Below are positions 63,869 to 64,000 of a DNA stretch of 64,000 nt, in pieces. Origin of the DNA: [Bacillus] selenitireducens MLS10 (GTDB lineage: Bacteria > Bacillota > Bacilli > Bacillales > Salisediminibacteriaceae). A model generated the notes under the pieces. It saw nothing but the letters and a program-made list of their open reading frames with translations. It did not search any database and was not told where the DNA came from. Position 1 is the first letter of the stretch, and each line of letters begins with the position of its first letter. Made by a program: the position numbers and the translations under genes. The DNA lies in NCBI RefSeq assembly GCF_000093085.1, contig NC_014219.1:2100384-2164383 (forward strand), given 5' to 3'.

Positions 63869-64000
63869 CTATTTTTTTCGAAGAGCTCTGCGCTCGGCCA
63901 CAGGTACACATTGAAAACAGACGTGTACCGTCTCTCCCCCATCATTCAGATAGGGAGTGGTGTCTTTTGATTTTTTACCACAGAAAAAACATGTTTTCGA
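63869..64000 (-). CDS. C-terminal end of a zinc-ribbon protein (5' end outside the window)
   Basis: The frame is open from the right edge and codes for the last 43 residues: CFFCGKKSKDTTPY, then VHVCFQCVPVAERRALRKK and a stop. Two CxxC pairs 20 residues apart are those of a zinc ribbon. The stop lies 3 bases after the DCC gene stop. The rest of the gene is beyond the window, so the product cannot be named. Confidence 0.6.
   Translation of the reverse strand, partial: SKTCFFCGKKSKDTTPYLNDGGETVHVCFQCVPVAERRALRKK

Overview
The window looks like chromosome from a moderately halophilic or haloalkaliphilic member of the Bacillaceae. The Bacillus-type markers are a type-B RNase P RNA beside gpsB, ypsA and ypsC, a parE-parC pair preceded by a yneT-like gene, mrfA-mrfB (yprA-yprB), cheV, typA, and sites resembling CcpA and TnrA operators. 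The salt-adaptation genes are ectABC (ectoine synthesis), an OpuF-type compatible-solute importer whose permease and binding protein are fused, and proB-proA. A ferredoxin-linked 2-oxoacid oxidoreductase suggests some anaerobic capacity. The genus is inference; no complete mobile element, CRISPR array or tRNA was seen.

Layout. 1-3.1 kb: end of an ABC exporter operon, a small membrane protein, cheV and a YhfH-type zinc protein. 3.1-6.4 kb: the two-gene oxidoreductase (minus strand). 6.7-11.6 kb: HD hydrolase, DJ-1/PfpI protein, alpha/beta hydrolase, MFS transporter and acetamidase/formamidase. 12.0-18.4 kb: a probable operon of mrfA, mrfB, a cNMP/CBS/DUF294 nucleotidyltransferase and a DEDDh exonuclease, then a 21-residue membrane peptide. 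18.5-22.8 kb: ypsA, gpsB, an RNase H-like gene, rnpB, ypsC and moaA. 23.1-28.2 kb: an IscA-fold protein, M32 carboxypeptidase, opuFA, opuFB, a universal stress protein and a CoA-binding protein. 28.3-32.7 kb: parE-parC. 32.9-43.0 kb: mostly minus-strand housekeeping and small genes, including speD, topB, cvfB and ilvA. 43.2-44.9 kb: a HAD phosphatase overlapping a glycerol-1-phosphate-dehydrogenase-like gene. 44.9-48.0 kb: amtB, a second DUF294 nucleotidyltransferase (frameshifted) and a second DEDDh exonuclease. 48.1-51.4 kb: EamA transporter, acyltransferase and serine hydrolase. 51.5-53.4 kb: a single-aptamer glycine riboswitch ahead of an ACT-domain/UPF0210 pair. 54.2-58.6 kb: proBA and typA. 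58.8-61.2 kb: ectABC. 61.3-64.0 kb: a frameshifted AbrB-family membrane gene, a lone tyrosine recombinase with two related palindromes in its upstream region, a DCC-family protein and the end of a zinc-ribbon gene.

The most interesting items: (1) a DUF294 nucleotidyltransferase + DEDDh exonuclease pair occurs twice, once fused to cNMP/CBS sensor domains downstream of the MrfAB repair genes and once downstream of amtB under two TnrA-like boxes and a cre-like site, which points to a nutrient- or nucleotide-sensing module; (2) the glycine riboswitch on the poorly understood ACT/UPF0210 pair; (3) leader hairpins between promoter and start codon of speD and of proB; (4) the recombinase with lox/dif-like palindromes; (5) a 32-residue membrane ORF with an excellent ribosome-binding site but an ATA start. 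Two genes (DUF294 and AbrB) are broken by one extra T in a poly-T run, so sequencing error must be excluded before either is called a pseudogene.
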